From an uncultured Opitutales bacterium (GTDB lineage: Bacteria > Verrucomicrobiota > Verrucomicrobiia > Opitutales > Intestinicryptomonadaceae), in NCBI GenBank assembly GCA_944390805.1, contig CALXQW010000012.1:1-49163 (forward strand): 49,163 bases of DNA. The letters run 5' to 3'. The notes beneath the pieces are model-generated. The model ran no database searches. It was not told where the DNA came from and saw nothing but the letters and a program-made list of their open reading frames with translations. A program made the translations under genes and the position numbers. Shown here one piece after another: positions 8,533 to 16,931 of the stretch. Position 1 is the stretch's first letter. Every line of letters begins with the position of its first letter.

Positions 8533-10333
8533 AAACTCAAATTCAGCGCTTGAAACCCAGCGCGAACTCATTCTCAATGCAAAAAAGCGCGGAAGGCTCG
8601 CAACGCTCGGGGCCTTTTGCAGGTTGTCGGGGCCGGGGTGGATGCAAAGCGCAACAACCCTCGGCGGCGGAAGCCTTGCAAGCGCCTTGTATCTTGGCGT
8701 CTTGGGTGGGTTTGGATTCATGTGGCTGCAGCCTATAGCAATGCTTCTTGGCATAGTGATGCTTGCGGCAATATCCTACGTTACACTTTCCATCTCTGAA
8801 AAGCCCATGCGCGCGGTAAATAGGCAGATAAGCCCAATACTTGGCTACGGCTGGGCGTTGGGGTCTCTTTTTGCGTGCCTTGTTTTTGCCATGCCTCAGT
8901 TTTCTTTGGCAGTGGCGGCAATAGAGCAGAATTTGGCGGTGGACTTTTGCAAAAACTTCGATCCGCTGGCGGTAAAACTATTTATAACGGCGGCATTCTT
9001 TGCACTGTCCATAGGAATGATTGTTGTATATGCGCGCGGTGGAAAGGGGGTAAAGGTGTTTGAAATATTTATAAAGGCCTCTGTTGCGGCAATAGTTGTG
9101 TGCTTCTTTGGTGTGGTGATACAGCTGACGGCTACAAATTCCATAGAATGGTCGCGCGTGTGGGAGGGCTTTATTCCAAATTTCAGAGTGTTTAGCGAGC
9201 CTTCGGAAGACTTCATGAAGGCATTGGCGCTGATATCTGGAGCTGGCGCCCAATTCTGGTCTGACATGATAGTATCGCAGCAGCGCGATGTTGTAATATC
9301 GGCCGCAGCCATGGCGGTAGGCATAAATATGACGTTTCTTTTTCCGTACTCCATGCTCAAGAAGGGCTGGAACAAAGACTTTAGGGAGCTTGCAATATTC
9401 GATCTTGCAACGGGGCTTTTCATACCATTTTTGCTGGCTACATCATGCATAGTTGTGGCAAGCGCATCCCAGTTTCACGCAAAGCCCGCAGACGGGCTTG
9501 AAAAGCTTGTGTGGAGCTATGCGGCTCCGGCGGAAGGGATAAACGCCGTTGCGGGATTTTCCGGCGGCTCTATGGTAAGCTTGTCCGATGTTTCTGTCGG
9601 GGAGAAGCTTCTTTGCTACTCCGTTCCAGCCGGCTCTGATAGGCCCGCTGCGAACCTTGTAAAACCGTATGCGGAACTTCTGGATAAGCGCCTCTCGAGC
9701 GTATCTGGCGCAGATTACAAGAAACTTTCTCCGGAGGCTAAAGCTGCGGCTTTCAATGCGCTTTCCGCAGGCGATAAAACTCTTGCGGCAATGCTCGTAA
9801 AACGCGATGCCTCCAACCTTTCAGATACGCTCGCTCCGCTTGTTGGTGAGGATGTTGCAAGGTACATATTCGGCTTTGGCGTATTAGGCATGGCTATGAA
9901 CGCCATACTCATGAATATGCTAATTTGCGGGCTGTGCTTCTGCGAGGTCATAGGGAAATTTGGCGTGCCGAAATGGCAGGTTATAGGCTCTATGCTGGTG
10001 GCCTTCAGCGCGCTGGCGTCAATATTCTGGGAGGGCGCAAAAATGTGGCTGGTAATACATTCCGGAGTAATTGCTATGGTGCTTTTGCCAATAGCGTACG
10101 GAGCCTTCCTGACAATAATGAACAGCAAAAAAATTCTCGGCGAGAATGCCCCGCGGGGGGTGTCGAGGCTTGTGTGGAATGTGTTGATGTCGCTTTCGGT
10201 ATTGGCAAGCTCGTGCGCAAGCTTGTGGGTGCTGTGGAATAAGCTTGGAGTTTTTGGGCCTCTGGTATTTGTGCTATTCCTGCTGGCGGTTGCCCTGTCT
10301 AATATGTATATGCGCAGAAAGGGTAAAATATAA
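8519..10333 (+). CDS. Nramp-fold membrane transporter lacking canonical metal ligands
   Basis: This is a 604-residue integral membrane protein with about 11-12 hydrophobic segments and similarity to the Nramp/MntH family, beginning with a TM1 signature SGPGW at residues 37-41. In Nramp metal transporters TM1 carries DPGN and TM6 carries MPH; here the matching positions read GGGS (residues 49-52) and QFW (residues 245-247), so the metal-coordinating residues are absent. A soluble insertion of about 130 residues (roughly 320-455, containing the Ala/Lys-rich segment before DVARYIFGFG) splits the membrane core and is not usual in MntH. It overlaps the preceding oxidoreductase by 14 bases and sits inside the glucuronate operon, which otherwise has no transporter. 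I infer uptake of a uronate or related organic substrate, not of metal. Confidence 0.8.
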   Translation: MPENKNSNSALETQRELILNAKKRGRLATLGAFCRLSGPGWMQSATTLGGGSLASALYLGVLGGFGFMWLQPIAMLLGIVMLAAISYVTLSISEKPMRAVNRQISPILGYGWALGSLFACLVFAMPQFSLAVAAIEQNLAVDFCKNFDPLAVKLFITAAFFALSIGMIVVYARGGKGVKVFEIFIKASVAAIVVCFFGVVIQLTATNSIEWSRVWEGFIPNFRVFSEPSEDFMKALALISGAGAQFWSDMIVSQQRDVVISAAAMAVGINMTFLFPYSMLKKGWNKDFRELAIFDLATGLFIPFLLATSCIVVASASQFHAKPADGLEKLVWSYAAPAEGINAVAGFSGGSMVSLSDVSVGEKLLCYSVPAGSDRPAANLVKPYAELLDKRLSSVSGADYKKLSPEAKAAAFNALSAGDKTLAAMLVKRDASNLSDTLAPLVGEDVARYIFGFGVLGMAMNAILMNMLICGLCFCEVIGKFGVPKWQVIGSMLVAFSALASIFWEGAKMWLVIHSGVIAMVLLPIAYGAFLTIMNSKKILGENAPRGVSRLVWNVLMSLSVLASSCASLWVLWNKLGVFGPLVFVLFLLAVALSNMYMRRKGKI

Positions 10334-10359
10334 TTCTTTTAATACGATATGGATTTATT

Positions 10360-11178
10360 ATGAAAGATTTGTTCGATATAAAAGGAAGAATAGTTGTAGT
10401 TAGCGGTGCAACCGGCGTTTTGGCGGGTTCGCTTGCAAGGTATCTTGCCTTAAACGGAGCAAAGGTTGCTTTTTTGGGGCGTTCGCAACAAAAGCTTGAC
10501 GCTTCTCTTGCTAAGCTTCCTGCAGAGACGGCAAAAAATTGTCTGCCGTGCGTATGCGACGTATTGGACAGAACTTCCCTCGAGCGCGCTAAAGATAAAA
10601 TTATAGGCGAGTGGGGAAACATAGACGTTATAATAAATGGCGCCGGAGGAAATATGCCCGGGGCGGTGGTTCCTCCTGACGGAAGTTTCTTCGACTTGGA
10701 TTTCGACCAGTGGAAGGCTGTTCTGGATTTGAATCTGGGCGGAACTTTGCTTCCTATAATGGTATTTGGCAAGGTCTTTGAAAAGACGGGCAGGGGAGTG
10801 GTTCTAAACTTCTCGTCCATGACTGCGGGAGCGGCGATAACCCGTGTGTTTGGATACTCTAATGCCAAGGCTGCTGTTGAGAATCTCACGCGGTGGCTGG
10901 CTGTTGAGTTTGCAAAGAAGATAGGCTCTGGCGTGCGCGTAAACGCGATAGCTCCCGGATTTTTCATCAGCGAGCAAAACCGCGCTCTGCTGACAAATAC
11001 AGACGGATCCCTAACCCAGAGGGGGCTAAGTGTGATATCCAAGACGCCTTTCGGACGTTTCGGATCTGCCGAGGAGATAAATGGCGCCGCGCATTTTCTA
11101 ATTTCGGACGCATCGAGCTTCATAACGGGGCAGGTGCTTGCAATAGACGGCGGATTTTCCAGCTTTTCTGGAGTTTAG
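10360..11178 (+). CDS. uxuB: SDR-type D-mannonate oxidoreductase (fructuronate reductase)
   Basis: This short-chain dehydrogenase/reductase of 272 residues is predicted to reduce D-fructuronate to D-mannonate with NAD(P)H. The nucleotide-binding loop reads SGATGVLAGSLA near residues 14-25, INGAGG near residues 91-96 is the conserved NAG-type motif, and the catalytic Tyr-Lys pair is in YSNAKAA near residues 166-172. The inserted PPDGSFFDLDFDQWKAV segment and the C-terminal NRALLTNTDGSLTQRG resemble the SDR mannonate reductases of the Bacillus YjmF/UxuB type rather than the long-chain UxuB of E. coli. The specificity call is supported by its place directly before uxuA. Confidence 0.85.
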   Translation: MKDLFDIKGRIVVVSGATGVLAGSLARYLALNGAKVAFLGRSQQKLDASLAKLPAETAKNCLPCVCDVLDRTSLERAKDKIIGEWGNIDVIINGAGGNMPGAVVPPDGSFFDLDFDQWKAVLDLNLGGTLLPIMVFGKVFEKTGRGVVLNFSSMTAGAAITRVFGYSNAKAAVENLTRWLAVEFAKKIGSGVRVNAIAPGFFISEQNRALLTNTDGSLTQRGLSVISKTPFGRFGSAEEINGAAHFLISDASSFITGQVLAIDGGFSSFSGV

Positions 11179-11210
11179 AAAGTTCTAAAAAAAGGTAACA
11201 TATTGCTAAT

Positions 11211-12407
11211 ATGAATTATTTTTTGGAATCTGGATTCAGGTGGTACGGGCCGCGAGATCCTGTAAGTTTGGAGTATATACGCCAGGCGGGCGCCGAGAGT
11301 GTATTTAACAGCCTGCACGAAATTCCCTACGGCGAGGTTTGGCCGGTGGAGGAAATTTTAAAGCGCAAAAAAATTATAGAGGACGCGGGCTTAAGGTGGT
11401 CTGTGGTTGAATCTCTGCCCGTAAGCGAGGCCGTAAAGACCCGCTCAAAAGATTGCGCTAAGCATATTGCCGCCTACAAGGATTCCATCGCAAACCTTGC
11501 CAAGTGCGGCGTAAAGAAGATAATATATAATTTTATGCCGGTCTTGGATTGGATAAGGACAGATTTGCACTATCGCCTGCCCGATGGATCAACCTGTCTT
11601 AAGTTCGATCCGGCTCAGTTTGCGGCTTTTGAGATATACATATTAAAAAGGGCTGGCGCCGAGAAAGATTATACGCAGGATGTGCTTGAAAGGGCAAAAG
11701 CCTTTTACGATTCGCTATCTGAAGAGGGACGCAAAAAGTTTGAGAGGAATATCATAGATGTATTTCCCGGATGCAAGATGGGATTGGAGATCGGCGATGT
11801 GCGCAATATGCTTGCCGCATATAAGGATATCTCCGCAGAAGGCTTGAGGGAGAACCTTAAAATGTTCTTAAAAGAGGTTGTTCCGGTTGCCCAAGAATGC
11901 GGGGCGAGCTTATCAATACACCCAGATGATCCACCTTTCGACGTGCTGGGCTTGCCTCGTATAGCTTCGTCTTTGGAGGGGCTTAAATTCATAGTATCCT
12001 GCGTTGATTCTCCTGCAAACGAAGTGAACATGTGCACAGGTTCATTAAGCGCAGGCGCGCACAACAACATACCAGAAATTCTGGAAGTGCTAAAAGACAG
12101 GATAGAGGTTGTTCATCTGCGCTCGACAATGCGCTTGCCCGACGGCTCATTTTTTGAGGCGGGGCATATAGAGGGGTCTGTACCTATGTACGATATAGTT
12201 CGCAGGTTGCTTGAAATTCAAAAGGAGCGTCTGGATAGGGGCGGGGAGCGCATTATATTTAGACCCGACCATGGTCGAGATATGGCAGACGACCTCTCTA
12301 AACCTCCTACCGAAAACCCCGGATACTCATATATAGGCCGCATGAAAGGCCTTGCAGAGCTAAGAGGACTTCAACTGGGAATACTCAAAAGTTTGGGATA
12401 TATCTAA
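11211..12407 (+). CDS. uxuA: Mannonate dehydratase
   Basis: The enzyme dehydrates D-mannonate to 2-keto-3-deoxygluconate, which the kinase at the start of the operon then phosphorylates. It has 398 residues, close to the usual UxuA length of about 390-400. Family signatures are visible: FRWYGPRDPVSL near the N-terminus, VVESLPVSEAVKTR near residues 65-78, MPVLDWIRTDLHY near residues 109-121, SIHPDDPPFDVLGLPRI near residues 240-256 (metal-binding His), and CTGSLSAGAHNNI near residues 275-287. It is the last gene of the operon and is followed by a strong terminator. Confidence 0.95.
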   Translation: MNYFLESGFRWYGPRDPVSLEYIRQAGAESVFNSLHEIPYGEVWPVEEILKRKKIIEDAGLRWSVVESLPVSEAVKTRSKDCAKHIAAYKDSIANLAKCGVKKIIYNFMPVLDWIRTDLHYRLPDGSTCLKFDPAQFAAFEIYILKRAGAEKDYTQDVLERAKAFYDSLSEEGRKKFERNIIDVFPGCKMGLEIGDVRNMLAAYKDISAEGLRENLKMFLKEVVPVAQECGASLSIHPDDPPFDVLGLPRIASSLEGLKFIVSCVDSPANEVNMCTGSLSAGAHNNIPEILEVLKDRIEVVHLRSTMRLPDGSFFEAGHIEGSVPMYDIVRRLLEIQKERLDRGGERIIFRPDHGRDMADDLSKPPTENPGYSYIGRMKGLAELRGLQLGILKSLGYI

Positions 12408-12439
12408 GCTGCATATTCTTGCATATTTTCCATAGTATA

Positions 12440-12472
12440 AAGGCTTTCCGAATGCTTTTCGGGAAGCCTTTT
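12440..12472 (+). terminator. Intrinsic terminator of the uronate operon
   Basis: A 13-bp stem (aaggctttccgaa / ttcgggaagcctt with one non-Watson-Crick pair) and a 5-base loop at 12453-12457 is followed by a short T-rich run. It lies 33 bases after the uxuA stop codon. Confidence 0.8.
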
Positions 12473-12512
12473 GCTCTATATGTAAGAATAAAAATAGGGT
12501 GCTTATTTTGTC

Positions 12513-12541
12513 TTGACGCAAGGCTTTGAGCAAGGCATTAT
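12513..12541 (+). promoter_or_regulatory. Predicted promoter upstream of the def-coaE-rho gene group
   Basis: TTGACG at 12513-12518 (5/6 to the -35 consensus) and CATTAT at 12536-12541 (4/6) are separated by 17 bases, and the sequence continues into TATAAAT. It lies just after the uronate operon terminator and about 75 bases before the next start codon. Confidence 0.45.
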
Positions 12542-12617
12542 AAATCTTAAATTTTAAGACGGCATTTGTGGTTCTGCCGGTTTGTTTTTAATAAATACCC
12601 CTCCAGGAAGGACTTTT

Positions 12618-13067
12618 ATGGCTAAGGTAGATATAGATTTGGTGAAGATGGTGCTTACGCGCGCAAATTTGGACATAAGAAAGGTGTCGGAAATTATAGA
12701 GGAGATTAAATTCGAGTCCGAAAATGCCGACGATACAGAAAAAAAGCCGGTAGTAAAGAAGCAGTATGTGATGGTCGTGGCCGACTCAGAAGGAAAGCTC
12801 AAAGGGCAGGATTTCATGGGTTGGGTGTTGCAGATACCCGAAGACGATAATCCGGCAGAGGCTGTTGAGCGTGTCTGGAAGGGTGCGGCAGATTTTAACC
12901 GTTCGCCCAAGGGTAGAAAGATACCTGTTAAGACTTTGGGCGAGGCATGCGAGTTCGGCAGCGCAAAGATATTTAAAGAGCGCGGCGTGTGGATTAAGAC
13001 AAAAACTCCAGTTCTTGTCGCGAGCGCTTCAAACAAGTTGCCAAAGATTCAGCCCGACGACGAGTAA
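12618..13067 (+). CDS. Small acidic protein of unknown function
   Basis: I do not recognise this 149-residue protein. The ATG at 12618 is favoured over the open frame's in-frame start at 12582, because AGGAAGGA is well placed before it. The N-terminal third (VDIDLVKMVLTRANLDIRKV) is predicted helical and amphipathic, the middle reads KQYVMVVADSEGKLKGQDF, like a beta-hairpin core, and the tail is acidic (PDDE). There is no signal peptide, membrane segment or obvious catalytic motif. It is the first gene after a predicted promoter and is 14 bases upstream of peptide deformylase, so it is probably co-transcribed with translation and cofactor housekeeping genes. Confidence 0.75.
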   Translation: MAKVDIDLVKMVLTRANLDIRKVSEIIEEIKFESENADDTEKKPVVKKQYVMVVADSEGKLKGQDFMGWVLQIPEDDNPAEAVERVWKGAADFNRSPKGRKIPVKTLGEACEFGSAKIFKERGVWIKTKTPVLVASASNKLPKIQPDDE

Positions 13068-13081
13068 AACATTCAGAATAT

Positions 13082-13666
13082 ATGTTAAGAGTTGTTAAAT
13101 ACGGTGAGGCTGTCCTCAAGCGCAGGGCCGAAGAAATAGAGGTTTTCGACGAGGAGTTGAAGACCTTTTCAAAGGAGCTTTTCGACTCGCTCATAGAGGA
13201 GAAGGGTCTTGGGTTGGCAGCCCCGCAAGTTGGCGTGTCTAAGAGAGTTTTTGTTATAGACATGCGCCAGCGTTGCGATACGGAGACTCCGGTAAATTTT
13301 ACCCTAGATTCACAGAAAGTCCCGCTGGATTTATGCATGCCGCTATTTGCGGTAAATCCGGAGTGGGAGCCCATTGGAGATTTGGTAGAAGAGGCAGAGG
13401 AGGGGTGTTTGTCCTTTCCGGGAATCTATGCTAAAGTTGACAGGGCATACAAGGTAAGGCTAAAGTATTTAGATTTGGGCGGCAAGCCGCATGAGATAAT
13501 TTGCGACGGCCTTTTTGCCCGCTGTGTTCAGCATGAGAGCGACCATCTCGACGGGGTTTGCTTTGTTGACAGGCTGACGAGTGCACGCCTTTTTAAGATA
13601 AGCCCGAAACTTAGGAAGCTTCGCAGGCAAACTAAGGAATTTTTGAAGTCTCAGCCTAAAAAGTGA
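13082..13666 (+). CDS. def: Peptide deformylase
   Basis: The enzyme removes the N-formyl group from nascent proteins and uses a metal bound by one Cys and two His. All three family motifs are present: GLGLAAPQVG near residues 42-51, EEGCLSFPG near residues 102-110 (metal-ligand Cys), and QHESDHLDG near residues 150-158 (HExxH with the catalytic Glu). The protein has 194 residues, within the normal range, with a modest insertion between the first two motifs (TPVNFTLDSQKVPLDL). Its end overlaps the GTG candidate start of coaE by 4 bases. Confidence 0.97.
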   Translation: MLRVVKYGEAVLKRRAEEIEVFDEELKTFSKELFDSLIEEKGLGLAAPQVGVSKRVFVIDMRQRCDTETPVNFTLDSQKVPLDLCMPLFAVNPEWEPIGDLVEEAEEGCLSFPGIYAKVDRAYKVRLKYLDLGGKPHEIICDGLFARCVQHESDHLDGVCFVDRLTSARLFKISPKLRKLRRQTKEFLKSQPKK

Positions 13667-14349
13667 ACAGAAGAATGGTAAAGATTGCATTGACTGGGCA
13701 GCTTGGCGGCGGAAAGAGTTCTGCTGCGGAGGTGTTTTTTAGCTGTGGAATTCCTGTCATGGATTCAGACAAGCTGTGCCGCTACATTGCTGAATCGGAT
13801 AATGCCGTTAGAGCTGCTGTGGTAGCCAGATTTGGACGGGTAGCCTACGGGGTTGGCGGCTCTTTGGACAGAAAGTATCTTTCGGGCGAAGTTTTCTCAA
13901 AAAATCCCGATTCTCTCAAAGATTTGGAACAGATAATATATCCGGTTGCCCTGCCGGAGATTGAGAAATTTGCGGGGGATCCGCAATCTTTCAAAGGAAA
14001 GGTTCCGGAGTATGTTGCGAGATTTCCAATGGAGGATTTTTCAGAGGGGGAAAACGGGGCGGTATTTGCGTCGCTTACGGAGGTTCCTCTGCTTTTTGAG
14101 AAGAAGTTAGAAGGGCTTTTCGACAAGGTAGTTTGCGTGGTTTGTTCAAACGAGGCTTTGCGTCGCGAAAGGCTCGTAAAGAGGGGGCTTGAAGAAAGCC
14201 GCATACCGCAGATAGATGCTAAACAGCTTTCAGCCGCCGAAAAGATAAAAAGGGCGGACTACGTTATAGATAATAATTCAGATTTCAATTCACTCGAAGA
14301 AAAAGTGCGCGATTGCGTAAAAAATATAAAGGAATATGCAGGAAGATAA
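13663..14349 (+). CDS. coaE: Dephospho-CoA kinase
   Basis: This enzyme phosphorylates the 3'-hydroxyl of dephospho-CoA, the last step of coenzyme A synthesis. The P-loop [14 protein letters not shown] is at the extreme N-terminus and is followed by the family's DSDKLCR segment. [19 protein letters not shown] near residues 138-156 and RRERLVKRG are also typical. Two starts are possible: GTG 13663, which overlaps the def stop, and ATG 13675, four codons later, which places the P-loop strand at the usual distance. Compared with most CoaE proteins (about 200 residues) there is an insertion of roughly 25-30 residues just before VPLLFE (residues about 100-132). Confidence 0.93.
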   Translation: MNRRMVKIALTGQLGGGKSSAAEVFFSCGIPVMDSDKLCRYIAESDNAVRAAVVARFGRVAYGVGGSLDRKYLSGEVFSKNPDSLKDLEQIIYPVALPEIEKFAGDPQSFKGKVPEYVARFPMEDFSEGENGAVFASLTEVPLLFEKKLEGLFDKVVCVVCSNEALRRERLVKRGLEESRIPQIDAKQLSAAEKIKRADYVIDNNSDFNSLEEKVRDCVKNIKEYAGR

Positions 14350-16888
14350 ATTTGACGATACACTCCCGCAACCCGCGGAAAACGCTGAAAAAAAGAAGCC
14401 CGCACGCAGGGGAAGAAAACCCAAGAGCCTTATTTTGGCGGAACAGGCTGAGGCCGCTGCCACAGCTGCTGCTGCGGCAGAATCTGGAGGGGATTTAGAA
14501 GCTGCCGCCGTACAACAGGCGCCGCGCACGCCAAAGAAGCGAGGCCGCAAACCTAAGATTAAGATTGAGGATAGCAATTCTGTTGAGGCGGGCGGGGAAT
14601 TAAATTACGAACAGAGGGATTTGCCGCTGGTTGTTGATTCCCCAAAGGCGGAGTCTGCGGGCAAGCCTGCTGCTGAGGATTCGTACGAGGAAGAAGAGAC
14701 AACATTTGATCCGTCCAAGCAGGACGACTCCGAGGATTTTGCCTATACTCGCTCTTACTCAGACGAACAGCCAGAGTCTGAAAACAGCGATGCCGACGAA
14801 GAGGTGTTGGAGTCTTTCAGCACGAGCGACGCTGATCTTGTTCAAGACGGATATAGAAATGAATTTCGCCCGGATGAGGAGCCATCGGAACCGCAGCCTG
14901 CGGCAGATTATGGAACGGAAAAGAGCGTGGAATCTGAACAGGAGGGCAGGCGCGGAGCAAGAGCGGGCAAAATTGCCTATGATGCCGCGTACGAGCAGTC
15001 GGAACGCCAGAATTGGCGCGACTATTCCGACAATAAGAACCAACAAAATAGGGGTCGCTTTCAGCACAATCAGCGCCAGCAAAAATGGCAGAACAGGTCC
15101 GACCAAAACGGAAACAATAACGGCAGGTTTTCCGGAAACAGGAATTTTGGCAGGGCTCAGCAGAATCAGAACTCTCCGCAGCAGAGGGGCGGGCAAAACC
15201 AGTTTCAGAGGGGGCAGAGGCAGAATCAGCAGCAGGCGGCCGGGCAGCAGAACTTTCAGAGAAAGCAGCAAAAGCCGAAGTGGATGTTGTCGTCGGAACG
15301 CGGTGAGGCCGATGTGATGAATCCGGCGGATTTGCCGGAGTGGGATGTCCTCAAGAAGGAAGATAGCATAAAAGAATATGTAAGGGAGAATTTCCGCGAG
15401 GGCAGAGTTCTGGATTTATCTGAGATATATCCGCTATCGGCAAAAGAGCTTATAGCAAGAAAGCCGGAGTTCGAGGTTCTTGTTGCATCTTATAAGGCGC
15501 AGGACGCCATCGATAAAGAACGCAAAGATGCGGAGGCAAAAGAAGATGCTGCGGCGGTTGAGGGGGCCGATAACACAGACAAAGCCGGAGAAAATGTTGA
15601 AGTTTCTGCTGGAATTCCCGACTCTGAAGATAAGCTTTCTTCAGGTCTTGGACAGCAGGCCGAGGATTCCGGAAAGACATATAGTCCAGAGGCTTTTTCC
15701 GTTAGAAGCAAATCTGAGCTTATATCGGAGTTTATACGGCTTGCCCGCGAGGCAAAGATGCTTGTAAAAGCTAAGGGTGTTTTGGACGTGTTTGAAAATG
15801 GCTACGGCGGCGCTGTGTGCTTTGCAGAGGATTCGTACGCCCTTAAGAGGAACTGTCCGTATGTCCCGCAGGGATTTATAAATAAGAACGGTCTTTTGCG
15901 CGGGCACGAGGTTGAGGTTCTATGTATGCCTCCGCGCGAGGGCGGGCGCGAGTCTTGTCCGATAGCTGTGGAGCTTGTAAGCGTTATGGGCAGAACTGTA
16001 GAAGAGGTAAAATCTCTCACGCCATTTACCGAGCTTACGCCGTATTATCCGACCCGCCGAATGATTATGGAAGTTGACGAGCCACGTACTCCGGAGAATT
16101 TCTCCATGCGTGTAGTTGATCTGTTAACGCCGGTTGGATTGGGGCAGAGGGCATTAATAGTGGCTCCGCCGCGCACGGGTAAGACTGTGTTGATGCAGGG
16201 CATGGCAAAGTCCATACGCAAGAATACTCCGAATGCGCATCTGATAATTTTGCTTGTTGACGAGAGGCCAGAGGAGGTTACAGATTTTCGCAGAACTGTA
16301 GATGCTGAGGTAATTGCCTCAACCTTTGATGAGGACGCCCAGAGCCATGTGCACGCCGCAGAGATGGTAATAAGCCGCGCGCGCAGAATGGTTGAGTGCG
16401 GAATGGACGTTGTAATATTGTTAGATTCCATAACGCGCCTTGCTCGCGCCTACAATGCAATGATGCCAAACTCTGGCAAGATACTATCAGGCGGCGTAGA
16501 GGCAAATGCGTTGCAGAAGCCCAAGAGATTTTTTGGTTCGGCTAGGAATATAGAGGGTGGCGGTTCTCTAACAATAATAGGTACGGCTCTTATAGATACC
16601 GGCAGCAAGATGGACGAGGTTATCTTTGAGGAGTTCAAAGGTACCGGCAATTTGGAGCTGCATCTCGACAGGGCTTTGGTTGACAAGCGCATATTCCCGG
16701 CTGTAAACCTTGAAAAGAGCGGTACCCGCAAGGAGGAATTGCTGTATCATCCCGATGAAATGAGCAAAATATACTCCCTCAGGCGAGCCATGAAGGGGGT
16801 TCCGAGCACTGAGGCTATGGAGATGCTCATCATGAGGTTGAAAAAAGTAAAAACAAATATTGAATTTCTCATGAATTTAAATAGATAA
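14336..16888 (+). CDS. rho: Transcription termination factor Rho with long disordered N-terminal extension
   Basis: The C-terminal 400 or so residues are a complete Rho hexameric RNA translocase. They include a cold-shock-like RNA-binding domain ([10 protein letters not shown] and [17 protein letters not shown], about residues 485-525), Walker A APPRTGKT near residue 612, Walker [17 protein letters not shown] near residues 690-705, and the C-terminal LLYHPDEM segment. The total is 850 residues against about 420 in E. coli. The extra N-terminus has two RGRKPK basic motifs resembling AT-hooks (residues 25-30 and 69-74), a long acidic Glu/Ser region, then a segment rich in Gln, Asn, Arg and Gly at about 222-316. 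The start overlaps coaE by 14 bases, with AAAGGAA upstream of the ATG. Confidence 0.97.
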   Translation: MQEDKFDDTLPQPAENAEKKKPARRGRKPKSLILAEQAEAAATAAAAAESGGDLEAAAVQQAPRTPKKRGRKPKIKIEDSNSVEAGGELNYEQRDLPLVVDSPKAESAGKPAAEDSYEEEETTFDPSKQDDSEDFAYTRSYSDEQPESENSDADEEVLESFSTSDADLVQDGYRNEFRPDEEPSEPQPAADYGTEKSVESEQEGRRGARAGKIAYDAAYEQSERQNWRDYSDNKNQQNRGRFQHNQRQQKWQNRSDQNGNNNGRFSGNRNFGRAQQNQNSPQQRGGQNQFQRGQRQNQQQAAGQQNFQRKQQKPKWMLSSERGEADVMNPADLPEWDVLKKEDSIKEYVRENFREGRVLDLSEIYPLSAKELIARKPEFEVLVASYKAQDAIDKERKDAEAKEDAAAVEGADNTDKAGENVEVSAGIPDSEDKLSSGLGQQAEDSGKTYSPEAFSVRSKSELISEFIRLAREAKMLVKAKGVLDVFENGYGGAVCFAEDSYALKRNCPYVPQGFINKNGLLRGHEVEVLCMPPREGGRESCPIAVELVSVMGRTVEEVKSLTPFTELTPYYPTRRMIMEVDEPRTPENFSMRVVDLLTPVGLGQRALIVAPPRTGKTVLMQGMAKSIRKNTPNAHLIILLVDERPEEVTDFRRTVDAEVIASTFDEDAQSHVHAAEMVISRARRMVECGMDVVILLDSITRLARAYNAMMPNSGKILSGGVEANALQKPKRFFGSARNIEGGGSLTIIGTALIDTGSKMDEVIFEEFKGTGNLELHLDRALVDKRIFPAVNLEKSGTRKEELLYHPDEMSKIYSLRRAMKGVPSTEAMEMLIMRLKKVKTNIEFLMNLNR

Positions 16889-16931
16889 GTTTGAAGTATC
16901 TTATTACCCCGATATTTTAAAGGAGCAAAAA

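Noticed and set aside
8519..10333. Annotation as a manganese/iron transporter (MntH)
   Set aside because: The fold similarity is real, but the TM1 DPGN and TM6 MPH ligand motifs are replaced by GGGS and QFW, and the operon concerns uronate catabolism, so metal transport is not supported.
10299..11123. Open frame of 274 codons on the minus strand opposite uxuB
   Set aside because: It lies antisense to a well-supported SDR gene, its translation is Ser/Pro/Phe-rich with no domain, and it has no ribosome binding site; it is a shadow of the codon pattern of uxuB.
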